NCBI RefSeq assembly: GCF_014839805.1
Contig: NC_051116.1
Location: 1,736,001 to 1,800,000 of the forward strand
DNA: 64,000 bases
Direction: 5' to 3'
Source: Manduca sexta
Lineage: Eukaryota > Arthropoda > Insecta > Lepidoptera > Sphingidae
The notes under the pieces were generated by a model. The model made no database searches. It was given only the letters and a program-made list of their open reading frames with translations, and was not told where the DNA came from. Both the position numbers and the translations under genes were made by a program. The number at the start of each line of letters is the position of its first letter. Within the stretch, counting starts at the first letter, position 1. This document shows positions 1 to 11,157 of this stretch, piece by piece.

Positions 1-54
1 TTTTTTAGAGACTATCGTGTAGGCTAGGAGAGTGGCGTGGAGCAATGGGACCTA

Positions 55-290
55 GTATACAGGGTCATTTTGACATTGCGTTAATAAATGAAACCACATT
101 TCATTACCTTTTCTAACATTGTGCCAAAAATCAGCTATAAATAACGAATTTTGTCACAGAAAATCCTCGGTTTTCGTTTTATGATTTTGTTAATAATTTT
201 GCTATTTATAGGAAAAATGGCGTGTGCATAAGAGTATTTCTGACTGAAAGTGTGATTCTGTTCGAAAATTACACTTTTTTATTCTACATC
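55..290 (+). repeat. Repeat-G copy
   Basis: The segment starts with CAGGGTCATTTTGACATTG and continues through a GGCGTGTGC...GAGTATTTCTGACTG block to a TTACACTTTTTTAT end. The same order of blocks recurs at 48053-48355, and parts recur at 11985, 24176 and 30766. I see no coding capacity and no clear terminal repeats. Class is unknown; it could be a non-autonomous DNA element or a retroelement end. Confidence 0.55.
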
Positions 291-298
291 TACGGTTC

Positions 299-403
299 CT
301 CAGTATCAGCTCGGAGTCTAGACCTTGTGCCCGGTGAGGCTCGCCTCTTATGCCTCAAATAATGGAACGGAATGAAATGGCCGAAAGTGGGTGCACTATT
401 TAT
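299..403 (+). repeat. SINE-B 3' fragment
   Basis: It matches the body of SINE-B on the plus strand: CAGTATCAGCTCGGAGTCT, then GAGGCTCGCC, then GAAAGTGGGTGCAC. The tRNA-like head is missing, so this is a 5'-truncated, diverged copy. Confidence 0.5.
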
Positions 404-414
404 TTAAAAGGCCG

Positions 415-525
415 CCGTAATTATGTCGACTGATGATGAGTAGTCTCATCAGTTGACTCCATCTGGACCCCACTCCGCTTCCTATCCGTTGTGGTTACTA
501 TATCATGCTCGTATTAAAAATAGCA
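415..525 (+). repeat. Repeat-D 3' part
   Basis: Carries the D-family order: TGTCGACTGATGA, CATCTGGACCCCACTCCGC, then TCATGCTCGTATTAAAAA. The 5' half with the ATATCCGCCC start is absent. Confidence 0.55.
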
Positions 526-844
526 TTCAGGAATAACATTACTTCTTGTTTAGAACGAAATATTTCTTCCAATGTTTATGTGATTCAAGCTTTTAGGGGA
601 AAATGTCCTCTCTGTGTATTTTTCCGGTATAAAAGTAATCTATATGCTAATCTAAAATACAGTTTATCTGCGTGCCAATCATCTAAATACATATGTTTCT
701 ACGACTTCACAAACATCAAAACATGTTTTTATTTACGTATCGATATATAAATTAAATAATAAATCCTTAATAAATATCATAATAATATCTTACAGTATCA
801 TCTTTGCCGATATTTAAATCAATTTTGTAAAAGACCGATCATAG
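526..844. other. No feature seen
   Basis: AT-rich single-copy-looking sequence. The 81-codon open frame here shows no recognisable motif and no codon-use signal that would support a gene. Confidence 0.5.
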
Positions 845-1245
845 CAAGTTTCGTTTTACGTTGAAGTTTACTTCAGTTATCTGGGTCAATGGGGTGGCCT
901 GCATGGGACAGGACACCGCCGGCCAGAAGAATGACGCGCTTACATTTTTATTTAGGCTTGCACAAGCCTGGGATCCATCTACATTTATTTAAATCGGAAC
1001 CCAAAAGACCGGCTGCCAGACTTCAAGACACTGTGAGCTCATTCTGCGTAGATCGGACCACCAACAGCTAAAATTTTAAAAAGTTGTACATTTGTAAAAT
1101 GTAGGTAGATATTGTAACTCTGACTTTGCGGATGAACAACCTCAGTCCTCCCCGTGACCATGATGGCTGCAAAATTTTCGAAACGTCGAGAGAAAAGTAG
1201 AATATTAAAACCGCGATAGAATCCGGAAAATAGTTTAATTTAAAT
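845..1245 (+). mobile_element. Penelope-like retroelement 3' fragment
   Basis: The frame ending at 1070 reads EPKRPAARLQDTVSSF and stops after ...DRTTNS, a tail that I associate with the C-terminus of Penelope-like polymerases (family knowledge, not searched). The 3' untranslated part contains TTTTCGAAACGTCGAGAG and then an AAACCGCGATAGAATCC block. The same tail, inverted, is present at 25581-26157, which supports one family. The reverse transcriptase and most of the GIY-YIG region are missing here. Confidence 0.5.
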
Positions 1246-1519
1246 GAACATTCGCGTAAACATAAGAAATCATTAGGCTCACGTCTTTGACCTTTGGTTT
1301 CTAGAAATGTTTAAGCGTCCTCTTACATCTCTTATGCAATATTTCCAACTCCACCCTATCTTTCTGTTTGATTAATTTCGTTGCGGGATAATGACAAATT
1401 AGTTTTCCCTGACACTCGCCGAGCTTCACCGCTCGGTGTCGTAATGCTACTGCTGATCCTGGCTTACAGGAGTTTTAGTGGTGGGTGTGAGGACGGGACA
1501 GTCTATTTCCTATGCAAAC

Positions 1520-1700
1520 CAGTCTTACTTATAAAAATTTTGGACTGCTTAATTAAAACACAAATTTACTCGATCAGCTGTAAGTCAAAACCCGCCATCT
1601 TGCCTCTTAATAAGGTTTTAACTAGAAAACCGGTGATGTTTTTGACAGCTATTTAAGCAATTGTTAAGCACTTCTTACCGCTAAGACAAGTTTAGAAAAC
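1520..1700. mobile_element. Degenerate MITE (CAGTCTTACTTATAA family)
   Basis: Resembles 18487-18670 along its length: shared ACACAAATTTACTCGA, CAGCTGTAA, AACCCGCCATC and CCGGTGATGTTTTTGACAG blocks. The left terminus CAGTCTTACTTATAA is clear; the right inverted terminus is eroded. Confidence 0.5.
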
Positions 1701-1771
1701 TGCACATTATTAGTATGCTGTGTACGTTATTTCTATGCAGTAAATTATTAGTATGTCGAGTTATTGTTTTT

Positions 1772-1975
1772 GCCTGGATAGCGACCACAGTACAAAAGTT
1801 GTTAACGCGTCTTATTAACTTACACAAGTGTGTCGCGTTCCAGGGTCCGCCTGTGTTTATCCGATTTCGAACAGGTCGAGATTATTTGATGAAGGATAAT
1901 CATCTCTCGTCAGGAGATTTTCTATATTGACCCTACTCAGAGAGGTCACTTTGCTTTGACCGAATAAAAAAAGAT
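1772..1975 (+). repeat. Diverged Repeat-D
   Basis: Retains GGATAGCGACCAC, TGTCGCGTTCC, TTTCGAACAGG, GATAATCATCTCTCGTCAG and a terminal GACCGAATAAAAAAA. Several indels separate it from the better copies at 17130 and 44697. Confidence 0.5.
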
Positions 1976-2346
1976 ATTTTTTTTTCTAATATAGCTGTAG
2001 AATTATGTGTGCTTATGCACTTCAAATATATATTAGAAATTATTTATGTTCACGATGCTTGATGTTAAGCCTTTCTGGAGGATCTGATGCCAGGAAATAC
2101 ATGTCAAAAACAAACATATTCCCCAACCCCGGTGTCAAACATAGGACCTCGCAAACACAGCTACGATGCCATTAGACTCAGTAGGCAATAATATTTGTTA
2201 TATCACGAGATATTTTGTCACACAATGGACTTCCCATCTATTACATTGAATAGAATGTCGGCCATTTTCCAATTTCGGAGCGCGGTTACTGACATATAAT
2301 TCAAATGGAGTAAAAATGAAAATGTTTTGAGTATAGCATTTATGGC
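1976..2346. other. Mostly featureless; possible eroded SINE-B head
   Basis: AT-rich sequence. Around 2130-2190 there is a faint reverse-orientation SINE-B-like block (ATAGGACCTCGCAAAC), too eroded to call with confidence. Confidence 0.25.
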
Positions 2347-2668
2347 TACAGTCTAGTTGGTTGTGGAACAGACTGCCGAGACGAATGTTCAGGTTCAAAA
2401 CCCAAGGGCACATACCTCTGACTTTTCTAAAATTATGTGTGTATTCTTTGTGAGTTGTCGCTTTCTTTAACAGTGAAGGATAACATCGTGAGGAAACCTG
2501 TATACCTGTGAAGTTTTCTATAGGAATTTTGACAGTGTATGAAGTCTACTAATCCGCACTAGGCCAGCGTGGTGGCCTAAGGCCTAATACCTCTCAGTAA
2601 TAGAGGAGGCCCGTGCCCAGCACTGGGACAGTATATAATACAGGGCTGATATTGTTATATATTATTAT
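2347..2668 (+). mobile_element. SINE-A, near full length
   Basis: A tRNA-derived SINE. The A-box-like GTCTAGTTGG and B-box-like GGTTCAAAACC (one mismatch to the other copies) lie about 45 bp apart, followed by the conserved body (AACATCGTGAGGAAACC, GGCCAGCGTGGTGG) and a tail ending in GCTGATATTG plus ATT repeats. It is mobilised in trans by a LINE according to SINE biology. It may correspond to the lepidopteran 'Metulj' group, but that name is not verified. Confidence 0.8.
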
Positions 2669-2863
2669 TTATGGCTATATGTCTACGCAATTTAAACCAT
2701 ATGACCATGTCTAATATATAGGGTATTTTTTGCCCCGTAGAAGTACTCAGTGGGTTTTTACAAGATAAGGGTGTAACCGCCAATTTAAAATAATAAATAG
2801 ATTGATTGTAGTATATTTTTAGTTTTAACTAATAAATAAATTATAAAGATTTATTTTTTGTAT

Positions 2864-3034
2864 GATGGACAGAGGATCTAATAAAAGTCGCAGGTCGCTG
2901 GATGCGGGCTTACAATAGGTCGATCTGGAAATCTTTGGGGGAGGCCCATGATCAGCACTGGACGTTCTGCGCCTGATGATGATGATGATGATAATGATGA
3001 TAATGATTATGATGATAATGATCATGATGATTAT
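2864..3034 (+). mobile_element. RTE-type LINE 3' end with (GAT)n tail
   Basis: The frame from 2864 translates as a match to the last residues of the intact RTE at 60319-63300: WTEDLIKVAGRWMRA, then SLGEAHDQHW, ending in TGA. It is followed immediately by a GATGATGAT-type microsatellite to about 3034, the tail expected of RTE elements. The copy is strongly 5'-truncated. Confidence 0.8.
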
Positions 3035-3476
3035 TGATATGTATGGAGCAATGTCTGGAAGTACTAGACAGATTTTTAAATCCTTTGAATTATTGAAGGC
3101 TCTATTACCTAAGCAACATAGTCTATATTTTATTTAATTTTAACTTATCCAGGAAGAATATCACGCGAACGGAGCTGTGAGCAAAAGCTACTGTCATATA
3201 TTTTTATTTTACTCTCTACGAACTTATTTAGATAATTTTCGACATAGAATCTGTTCCATTAATAAATCAAGAGAAACCTTGACGAATTTCGAATGCACTT
3301 CAGAGGTAGTTGTCACCGCTTTTCATGGCAATTACGTGCACCTGTTAATTGCTACCTGACCTGTCAAACTAACCCGTTGTATTGTGAACCGTAAACGTAG
3401 ATGGCGAAGGTCGAAAGTAGAGTTAGAATTTATTTTCTATATTATTCGATATGAATTTTGATTATTTATAATATAT
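3035..3476. other. No feature seen
   Basis: AT-rich, no recognisable coding or repeat motif beyond short AT runs. Confidence 0.45.
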
Positions 3477-3622
3477 AATAATAATAATATCAGCCCTGTA
3501 TTATATACTGTCCCAGTGCTGAGCACGGGCCTCCTCTACTACTGAGAGGGATTAGGCCTTAGTCCACCACGCTGGCCTAGTGCGGATTGGTAGACTTCAC
3601 ATACCCTCGAAAATTCATATTT
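3477..3622 (-). mobile_element. SINE-A 3' fragment
   Basis: The reverse strand carries the SINE-A 3' half: AATATCAGCCCTGTATTATA at the tail side through CTGGCCTAGTGCGGATTGG. The tRNA-like head is missing, as in 5'-truncated retrocopies. Confidence 0.75.
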
Positions 3623-3799
3623 TTGATTTGATTGTTTGACTATACAGAATAGACGCAAGGGAAAGATGTTCTAGAAATCTCATACAAAACGCAACTTACT
3701 TTCGTTTCACATTGGTTTTGTAAGATGTATTCTTGATCAAGAAGGCTTAAACGAAAATCTATGTCCAACTCTACAGTGTATACCAGCCAGCCCTGTAAT

Positions 3800-4298
3800 A
3801 TATCGCCGGTTGAAAGGCCAATTAACGTAAGCGGCATTTTCTTTTCAAAAATAATTTACTAGTTTTAAGAAACATAAAAAAAGTGCTGATTCTAAATATG
3901 TTTATAACTTAGTGTCGCAATAGCCTAGTTGGGTGTGGAACGGACTGCCAAAACGAATGTCCGCAGGTTAAAATCCCAAGGGTTCACACCTCTGACTTTA
4001 CTAAAACCATGTGTTTATTCTTTGTGAATTTATCGTTCGCTTTATCGGTGAAGGAAAACATCGTGAGGAAACCTGCACATCTGAGAAGTTCTTCATAGGA
4101 AGGAATTTCGAAGGTGTGTGAAGTCTACCAATCCGCACTAGGCCAGCGTGGTGGACTAAGGCCTAATCCCTCTCAGTAGTAGAGGAGGCCCGTGCTCAGC
4201 AGTGGGCAAGTATATAATACAGGGCTGATATTATTATTATTATTATTAGTGTCGCAAAAAATGTCGTTTAAATCAATTAGCCTTTCAACCGCCGATAT
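3800..4298 (+). mobile_element. MITE-E, one internal unit, split by a SINE-A
   Basis: Inverted termini ATATCGCCGGTTGAAAGG (3800) and CCTTTCAACCGCCGATAT (ending 4298) bound about 162 bp of MITE sequence once the SINE and one target-site copy are removed. The interior holds a single copy of the 108-bp unit that is repeated in the 29038 and 34338 copies (AAGTGCTGATTCTAAATATG, AACTTAGTGTCGCAA). No coding capacity, so it is non-autonomous; the parent transposon is not in this window. Confidence 0.75.
3921..4245 (+). mobile_element. SINE-A, full length, inserted in MITE-E
   Basis: Starts at TAGCCTAGTTGGG and ends in ATT repeats. It is flanked by a 12-bp direct repeat TTAGTGTCGCAA at 3909-3920 and 4246-4257, the target-site duplication of a LINE-mediated insertion. 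Removing the insert restores the 108-bp MITE unit seen elsewhere. Confidence 0.9.
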
Positions 4299-4307
4299 GG
4301 ATACCTT

Positions 4308-4555
4308 TACTATCCCACCGCTGGGCACGGGTCTACTCCATTACTGAGAGGGTTTAGTCCACCAGACTGGCTTAGTACGGGTTGAGTTTATATACCCTTA
4401 GAGAGAGTTCTTAGGTTTCCTCACGATGTTTTCTTTCATCATCAAGCAAACGACCTATAACATCGAAAAGTCAGAGGTGTCTGGGGCTGTGAACTTGCGG
4501 ATCTTGGTCTTGATAGCCCGTTCTATTCCCAACTAGGGTATTAAGGTTACAGTGT
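4308..4555 (-). mobile_element. Diverged SINE-A
   Basis: Reverse-strand SINE-A landmarks in order: CTGGGCACGGG, TGAGAGGGTTTAG, GGTTTCCTCACGATGTT, AAAAGTCAGAGGTGT and CCCAACTAGGGTA. The substitution level is higher than in the neighbouring copy, so it is probably older. Confidence 0.65.
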
Positions 4556-4583
4556 TTCCCTACAATCTTAAATTCCGATGAAG

Positions 4584-7500
4584 TCTACATATTTACCTAA
4601 AAAGTAACCGTCAATACCGCCAAATTAATTTTATTTAAATCCAGTATGCTACATATTTATCTAAAAAGTAACCGTCAACACCACCAAATTAGGCTTTTTT
4701 AAATCCAATATGCTACATATTTACTTAAAAAGTAACCGTCAACACCGCCAAATTAGTTTTATTTAAATCCAGTATGCTACATATTTACCTAAAAAGTAAC
4801 CGTCAACACCGCCAAATTAGGCTTTTTTTTAATCCAATATGCCACATATTTACCTAAAAAGTAACCGTCAATACCGCCAAATTAGGTTTTTTTAAATCCA
4901 GTATGCTACATATTTACCTAAAAAGTAACCGTCAACACCGCCAAATTAGGCTTCTTTAAATCCACTATGCTACATATTTACTTAAAAAGTAACCGTCAAC
5001 ACCGCCAAATTAGGCTTTTTTTTAATCCAATATGCTACATATTTACCTAAAAAGTAACCGTCAACACCGCCAAATTAGGCTTTTTTAAATCCAATATGCT
5101 ACATATTTACCTCAAAAGTAACCGTCAACACCACCAAATTTTTTTTTTAAATCCGGTATGCTACATATTTACCTAAAAAGTAACCGTCAATACCGCCAAA
5201 TAAGGCTTTTTTTCCTAAAAAGTAACCGTCAACACCGCCAAATTAGGCTTTTTTTTAATCCAATATGCTACATATTTACCTAAAAAGTAACCGTCAACAC
5301 CGCCAAATTAGGCTTTTTTTAATCCAATATGCTACATATTTACCTAAAAAGTAACCGTCAACACCGCCAAATTAGGCTTTTTTTTAATCCAATATGCTAC
5401 ATATTTACCTAAAAAGTAACCGTCAATACCGCCAAATAAGGCTTTTTTTTCCTAAAAAGTAACCGTCAACACCGCCAAATTAGGCTTTTTTTTAATCCAA
5501 TATGCTACATATTTACCTAAAAAGTAACCGTCAACACCGCCAAATTAGGCTTTTTAAATCCAATATGCTACATATTTACCTCAAAAGTAACCGTCAACAC
5601 CACCAAATTTTTTTTTTTAAATACTATATGATATATATTTACCTAAAAAGTAACCGTCAATACCGCCAAATAAGGCTTTTTTTCCTAAAAAGTAACCGTC
5701 AACACCGCCAAATTAGGCTTTTTTTTAATCCAATATGCTACATATTTACCTAAAAAGTAACCGTCAACACCGCCAAATTAGGCTTTTTTTAATCCAATAT
5801 GCTACATATTTACCTAAAAAGTAACCGTCAACACCGCCAAATTAGGCTTTTTTTAAATCCAATATGCTACATATTTACCTCAAAAGTAACCGTCAACACC
5901 ACCAAATTTTTTTTTTAAATCCAGTATGCTACATATTTACCTAAAAAGTAACCGTCAACACCGCCAATTTTTTTTTTAAATCCAGTATGCTACATATTTA
6001 CCTAAAAAGTAACCGTCAACACCGCCAAATTAGGTTTTTTTAAATCCAGTTTGCTACATATTTACCTAAAAAGTAACCGTCAACACCACCAAATTTTTTT
6101 TTTAAATCCAGTATGCTACATATTTACCTAAAAAGTAACCGTCAACACTACCAAATTTTTTTTTTAAATCCAGTATGCTACATATTTACCTAAAAAGTAA
6201 CCGTCAACACCGCCAAATTTTTTTTTTAAATCCAATATGCTACATATTTACTTAAAAAGTAACCGTCAACACCACCAAATTAGGCTTTTTTAAATCCAAT
6301 ATGCTACATATTTACTTAAAAAGTAACCGTCAACACCGCCAAATTAGGCTTTTTTTTAATCCAATATGCTACATATTTATCTAAAAAGTAACCGTCAACA
6401 CCGCCAAATTAGGCTTTTTTTTAATCCAATATGCTACATATTTACCTAAAAAGTAACCGTCAACACCGCCAAATTAGGCTTTTTTTTAATCCAATATGCT
6501 ACATATTTACCTAAAAAGTAACCGTCAACACCGCCAAATTAGGCTTTTTTTAATCCAATATGCTACATATTTACCTAAAAGTAACCGTCAACACCGCCAA
6601 ATTAGGCTTTTTTTTAATCCAATATGCTACATATTTACCTAAAAGTAACCGTCAATACCGACAACTTAGGCTTTTTTTCCATAAAAGTATCCGTCACCAA
6701 CGCCAAATTTGGCTTTTTTTTAATCCAATATGCTACATATTTACCTAAAAGTAACCGTCAACACCGCCAAATTAGGCTTTTTTAAATCCAATATGCTACA
6801 TATTTACCTAAAAATTAACCGTCAAAAACACCAAAATTTTTTAAATCCGGTATGCTACATATTTACCTAAAAGTAACCGTCAATACCGCCAAATAAGGCT
6901 TTTTTCCTAAAAGTAACCGTCAACACCGCCAAATTAGGCTTTTTTTTTAATCCAATATGCTACATATTTACCTAAAAAGTAACCGTCAACACCCCCAAAT
7001 TTTTTTTTTAAATCCGGTATGCTACATATTTACCTAAAAGTAACCGTCAACACCGCCAAATTAGGCTTTTTTAAATCCAATATGCTACATATTTACCTCA
7101 AAAGTAACCGTCAACACCACCAAATTTTTTTTTAAATCCAGTATGCTACATATTTACCTAAAAAGTAACCGTCAACACCGCCAATTTTTTTTTTTAAATC
7201 CAGTATGCTACATATTTACCTAAAAAGTAACCGTCAACACCGCCAAATTAGGTTTTTTTAAATCCAGTTTGCTACATATTTACCTAAAAAGTAACCGTCA
7301 ACACCACCAAATTTTTTTTTTAAATCCAGTATGCTACATATTTACCTAAAAAGTAACCGTCAACACTACCAAATTTTTTTTAAATCCAGTATGCTACATA
7401 TTTACCTAAAAAGTAACCGTCAACACCGCCAAATTAGGATTTTTTTAAATCCAATATGCTACATATTTAACTAAAAAGTAACCGTCAACACCGCCAAATT

Positions 7501-9070
7501 AGGCTTTTTTTAAATCCAATATGCTACATATTTACTTAAAAGTAACCGTCAACACCGCCCAATTATGCTTTTTTTTAATCCAGTATGCTACATATTTATC
7601 TAAAAAGTAACCGTCAACACCGCCAAATTAGGCTTTTTTTTAATCCAATATGCTACATATTTACCTAAAAAGTAACCGTCAACACCGCCAAATTAGGCTT
7701 TTTTTTTAATCCAATATGCTACATATTTACCTAAAAAGTAACCGTCAACACCGCCAAATTAGGCTTTTTTTTAATCCAATATGCTACATATTTACCTAAA
7801 AAGTAACCGTCAACACCGCCAAATTAGGCTTTTTTTTAATCCAATATGCTACATATTTACCTAAAAAGTAACCGTCAATACCGCCAAATAAGGCTTTTTT
7901 TCCTAAAAAGTAACCGTCAACACCGCCAAATTAGGCTTTTTTTTAATCCAATATGCTACATATTTACCTAAAAAGTAACCGTCAACACCGCCAAATTAGG
8001 CTTTTTTTTAATCCAATATGCTACATATTTACCTCAAAAGTAACCGTCAACACCACCAAATTTTTTTTTTTAAATCCGGTATGCTACATATTTACCTAAA
8101 AGTAACCGTCAATACCGCCAAATAAGGCTTTTTTTTCCTAAAAAGTAACCGTCAACACCGCCAAATTAGGCTTTTTTTTTAATCCAATATGCTACATATT
8201 TACCTAAAAGTAACCGTCAACACCGCCAAATTAGGCTTTTTTTTAATCCAATATGCTACATAAAAAAGTAACCGTCAACACCGCCAAATTAGGCTTTTTT
8301 AAATCCAATATGCTACATATTTACCTCAAAAGTAACCGTCAACACCACCAAATTTTTTTTTTAAATCCAGTATGCTACATATTTACCTAAAAAGTAACCG
8401 TCAACACCGCCAATTTTTTTTTTTAAATCCAGTATGCTACATATTTACCTAAAAAGTAACCGTCAACACCGCCAAATTAGGTTTTTTTAAATCCAGTTTG
8501 CTACATATTTACCTAAAAAGTAACCGTCAACACCACCAAATTTTTTTTTTAAATCCAGTATGCTACATATTTACCTAAAAAGTAACCGTCAACACTACCA
8601 AATTTTTTTTTTAAATCCAGTATGCTACATATTTACCTAAAAAGTAACCGTCAACACCGCCAAATTTTTTTTTTAAATCCAATATGCTACATATTTACTT
8701 AAAAAGTAACCGTCAACACCACCAAATTAGGCTTTTTTAAATCCAATATGCTACATATTTACTTAAAAAGTAACCGTCAACACCGCCAAATTAGGCTTTT
8801 TTTTAATCCAATATGCTACATATTTATCTAAAAAGTAACCGTCAACACCGCCAAATTAGGCTTTTTTTAATCCAATATGCTACATATTTACCTAAAAAGT
8901 AACCGCCAACACCGCCAAATTAGACTTTTTTTAATCCAATATGCTACATATTTACCTTAAAAGTAACCGTCAACACCACCAAATTTTTTTTTAAATCCAG
9001 TATGCTACATATTTACTTAAAAGTAACCGTCAACACCGCCAAATTAGGTATTTTTAAAATCCAGTTTGCT
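4584..9070 (+). repeat. Tandem satellite, ~64-bp monomer, with higher-order structure
   Basis: About 4.5 kb of head-to-tail monomers, roughly 70 in number. The unit runs ATGCTACATATTTACC, TAAAAAGTAACCGTCAACAC, CGCCAAATTAGGC, a T-tract of 6-10, then AATCCA. Length varies (about 63-66 bp) mainly through the T-tract. Variants repeat in a fixed order: the unit with CAGTTTGCTACAT starts near 6048, 7266 and 8495 (spacing 1218 and 1229), each followed by the same succession of CACCACC, CACTACC and AATTTTTTTTT variants. A short variant lacking the ATGCTACATATTTA part recurs at 5201, 5437 and 5671 (spacing 236 and 234) and later at 6894, 7889 and 8123. The array breaks off in another CAGTTTGCT unit. 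Short open frames inside are products of the repeat. Confidence 0.95.
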
Positions 9071-9389
9071 ATCGGATATTCACCATTTTCTATAACAAGT
9101 TTGCAACGAGCGCAATTACGTTTTAGAGCCATTCGTGTGTATGAAAAAGTACTGAAAAAATGTCGCTAAGCGGAAAATTTTCAAGGAAACGTATTTTACA
9201 CGTGCTTTCGAAGCTTAACGTCAAAGTAACTTGTGGTGAAGTTACTTCCAGTTTGCCAGTTTTCGGATTTTGCGACGCAAAACAAGGGCATAGGTTATAT
9301 ATGCTGTTTTTAATCATGGAAACTTTTCCTGGTAATTTATTAATTATAAGGCAAAAAATCGTGGATATATCTTTATTTTATTACATATA
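9071..9389. other. No feature seen
   Basis: Unique-looking sequence next to the satellite. Short overlapping open frames exist on both strands but neither shows a recognisable domain. Confidence 0.45.
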
Positions 9390-9612
9390 ACGACATATGC
9401 ATCTACACAAGCACACCTTATGTCCTCGAAAGGGTAGGCAGAGGCAAAACTAGTGCATCCACTCTTTGCCATTTATGTTCCGTCCCACAATGTGATAGAG
9501 GCGAGCCTATAGCCACCACGCACAAATAACAGTTCCAGAGTACTGAGAAGTAACACCCTGGCTCGATTTAAACCCGAAATCTCAGAGCGGTGTCGTACGT
9601 ATCGAAGCAGTC
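9390..9612 (-). mobile_element. SINE-B, diverged
   Basis: Reverse-orientation SINE-B: GGGTAGGCAGAGGC, TCCGTCCCACAATGTGATAG, GAGGCGAGCCTAT and a degenerate B box TTTAAACCCGAAATC. Ends near GAAGCAGTCC, which corresponds to the SINE 5' end. Confidence 0.7.
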
Positions 9613-9631
9613 CAAAATACTTATTATAATT

Positions 9632-9946
9632 AGGGACCGGATTATATGCAACATAAAATGCTTGATATATTATGCATAATTCCGTGAAATTTGCACGAAA
9701 ATTGTCAGAATATGCAATATTCAATGATAAGTTTTAGTTAGTAAAGTATCCATTGTTCATTATAATAGGTACAGTAACATTATTTGATATTTTTGTAAAA
9801 GTAAATAGTCAAGTATTGTTCTAAATTTTCAGTAGTAATATTGTGTCTGATCATTCAAATATTTTTATGAGTGGAAAATAACCGCTCCACATCCACTAAT
9901 TAGGTAGAATTTGAACTTGGGTGCTATTGCATATAATCCGGTCTCT
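9632..9946. mobile_element. MITE with 20-bp TIRs (AGRGACCGGATTATATGCAA)
   Basis: AGGGACCGGATTATATGCAA at 9632-9651 is the inverse of TTGCATATAATCCGGTCTCT at 9927-9946, with one mismatch in 20. The 315-bp interior is AT-rich and non-coding. Both flanks read ATT, a possible 3-bp target duplication. No second copy in this window. Confidence 0.65.
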
Positions 9947-10236
9947 ATTTATGAATAAACTTTGTAGGCGACTAATTATGGCCGCAAATGTACTCATAAG
10001 TTACTATAAGAGGCAGGATTTACCGGATAAGAAAATTAAACTCGTGGCAATTAAAATAAAAGGAAGGGAACGCTTCTGAAATGTTTTTTAAGAACCATCG
10101 TAATCCTTGTTTACATAACATTGTATAAGAAATGTATACAATATATTTGTTAAATATGACTTTGTTGTGAGAAAATTGCGCAACAAGATTGTATAAGGAA
10201 TAATATATACTACAGTTTATTCGTAAAGTATATTCT

Positions 10237-10316
10237 TACGTATAAAACAGTTCCACGTCGCGTCTGTCTGTCGCGACAAACTCAAAAACTACTGAACGGA
10301 TTTTGATCAAATTTGG
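10237..10316 (+). repeat. Helitron-like fragment
   Basis: Contains CGTCTGTCTG and the phrase ACTACTGAACGGATTTTGATC followed by AAATTTGG, a signature of lepidopteran Helitron-like repeats. It is cut at 10316 by a SINE-A fragment, so the 3' end is missing. Confidence 0.45.
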
Positions 10317-10432
10317 CGCGAACTCTGCCAATCCGTACCAGGCCAGCATGGTGGACTAAGGCCTAATCCCTCTCAGTAGTAGCGGAGGTGCGTGCCCAGC
10401 AATGGGACAGTATATAATATTGATATTATAAT
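10317..10432 (+). mobile_element. SINE-A 3' fragment
   Basis: 5'-truncated copy: CTGCCAATCCGTACCAGGCC through GGGACAGTATATAATA. The tail has degenerated. Confidence 0.7.
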
Positions 10433-10808
10433 TAAGAAACTAAAGGAAATATACGTCTTTAGTGACCGTTATTTCTCCAACGCTATACAAAGTCATTTTC
10501 CTTTAACAAGCATAGTATTATCTAAAAGGTTATCCTGTAGAAATTTTGACCTTCAGCCCATTGTTTGAGACCACAAACGGTGTATTTTAGCAAAGCCCCT
10601 TAAGTTTATTGTTATCGCTTAGAGATTAACGTCTTGTCGGCCATTCTGAGATATAATTTTAAGATATTAATGGATAGGTTTTCGTAATCTTTTATACTCG
10701 CAATATTAGGTTGATTCAAGACATAGGCTTAGTTTTCTACTCAGAAGGGGGGGGGGGGGTGCTCTAAAATTTCTATCCAGGGGCAGATGTGCACCCCCAT
10801 CTGCCTAA
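10433..10808. other. No gene; G-run and small hairpin
   Basis: Holds a homopolymer of about 12 Gs near 10747-10759 and a short hairpin at about 10782-10805 (GGCAGATG paired with CATCTGCC). Otherwise featureless. Confidence 0.5.
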
Positions 10809-10975
10809 AAGTCTCGCTATATATTTTTGAGGGATAGAAAGTAGCTTATAAACTTCCCAAGGTCTTAAACTATCTCCATACCAAATTTCATAAAAATCCG
10901 TTCAGTAGATTTTGAGAAAATCGATCACATACAAACAGAAAAGGGGACTTTGTTTTATATGTATAGATACCAGAT
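10809..10975 (-). repeat. Helitron-like fragment
   Basis: Reverse orientation of the Helitron-like body: GGGATAGAAAGTAGC, AAATCCGTTCAGTAGATTTT and a block near GGGGACTTTGTTTTATA. It is a close match to 33265-33440 and to the inverse of 37168-37396. Confidence 0.6.
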
Positions 10976-11157
10976 CTACGGGGTATTGCAGCTGTTAAAA
11001 TCAAACTTGTAAGTCAACGCGATCAAGAGATATAACCATTTGTTGCATATTTTGCGATTTTACAAGGGAATCAAAACCTACAAAGTATGTTGGTACTTCC
11101 TGTCGACCTAGTCATGAAATTTGACAATGTCTTTCAGCACATGTAAAGAAAAAATCT

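Noticed and set aside
2825..3025. Reverse frame starting with a poly-isoleucine run.
   Set aside because: It is the antisense of the (GAT)n tail of an RTE fragment.
5502..6748. Open frames of 83 and 62 codons with an internal amino-acid repeat (MLHIYLK...).
   Set aside because: They are translations of the satellite monomer; frame changes with each T-tract length.
4584..9070. Possible CRISPR array or centromere.
   Set aside because: Units are directly contiguous without unique spacers, so not CRISPR; a centromere role is not supported because the genome is probably holocentric.
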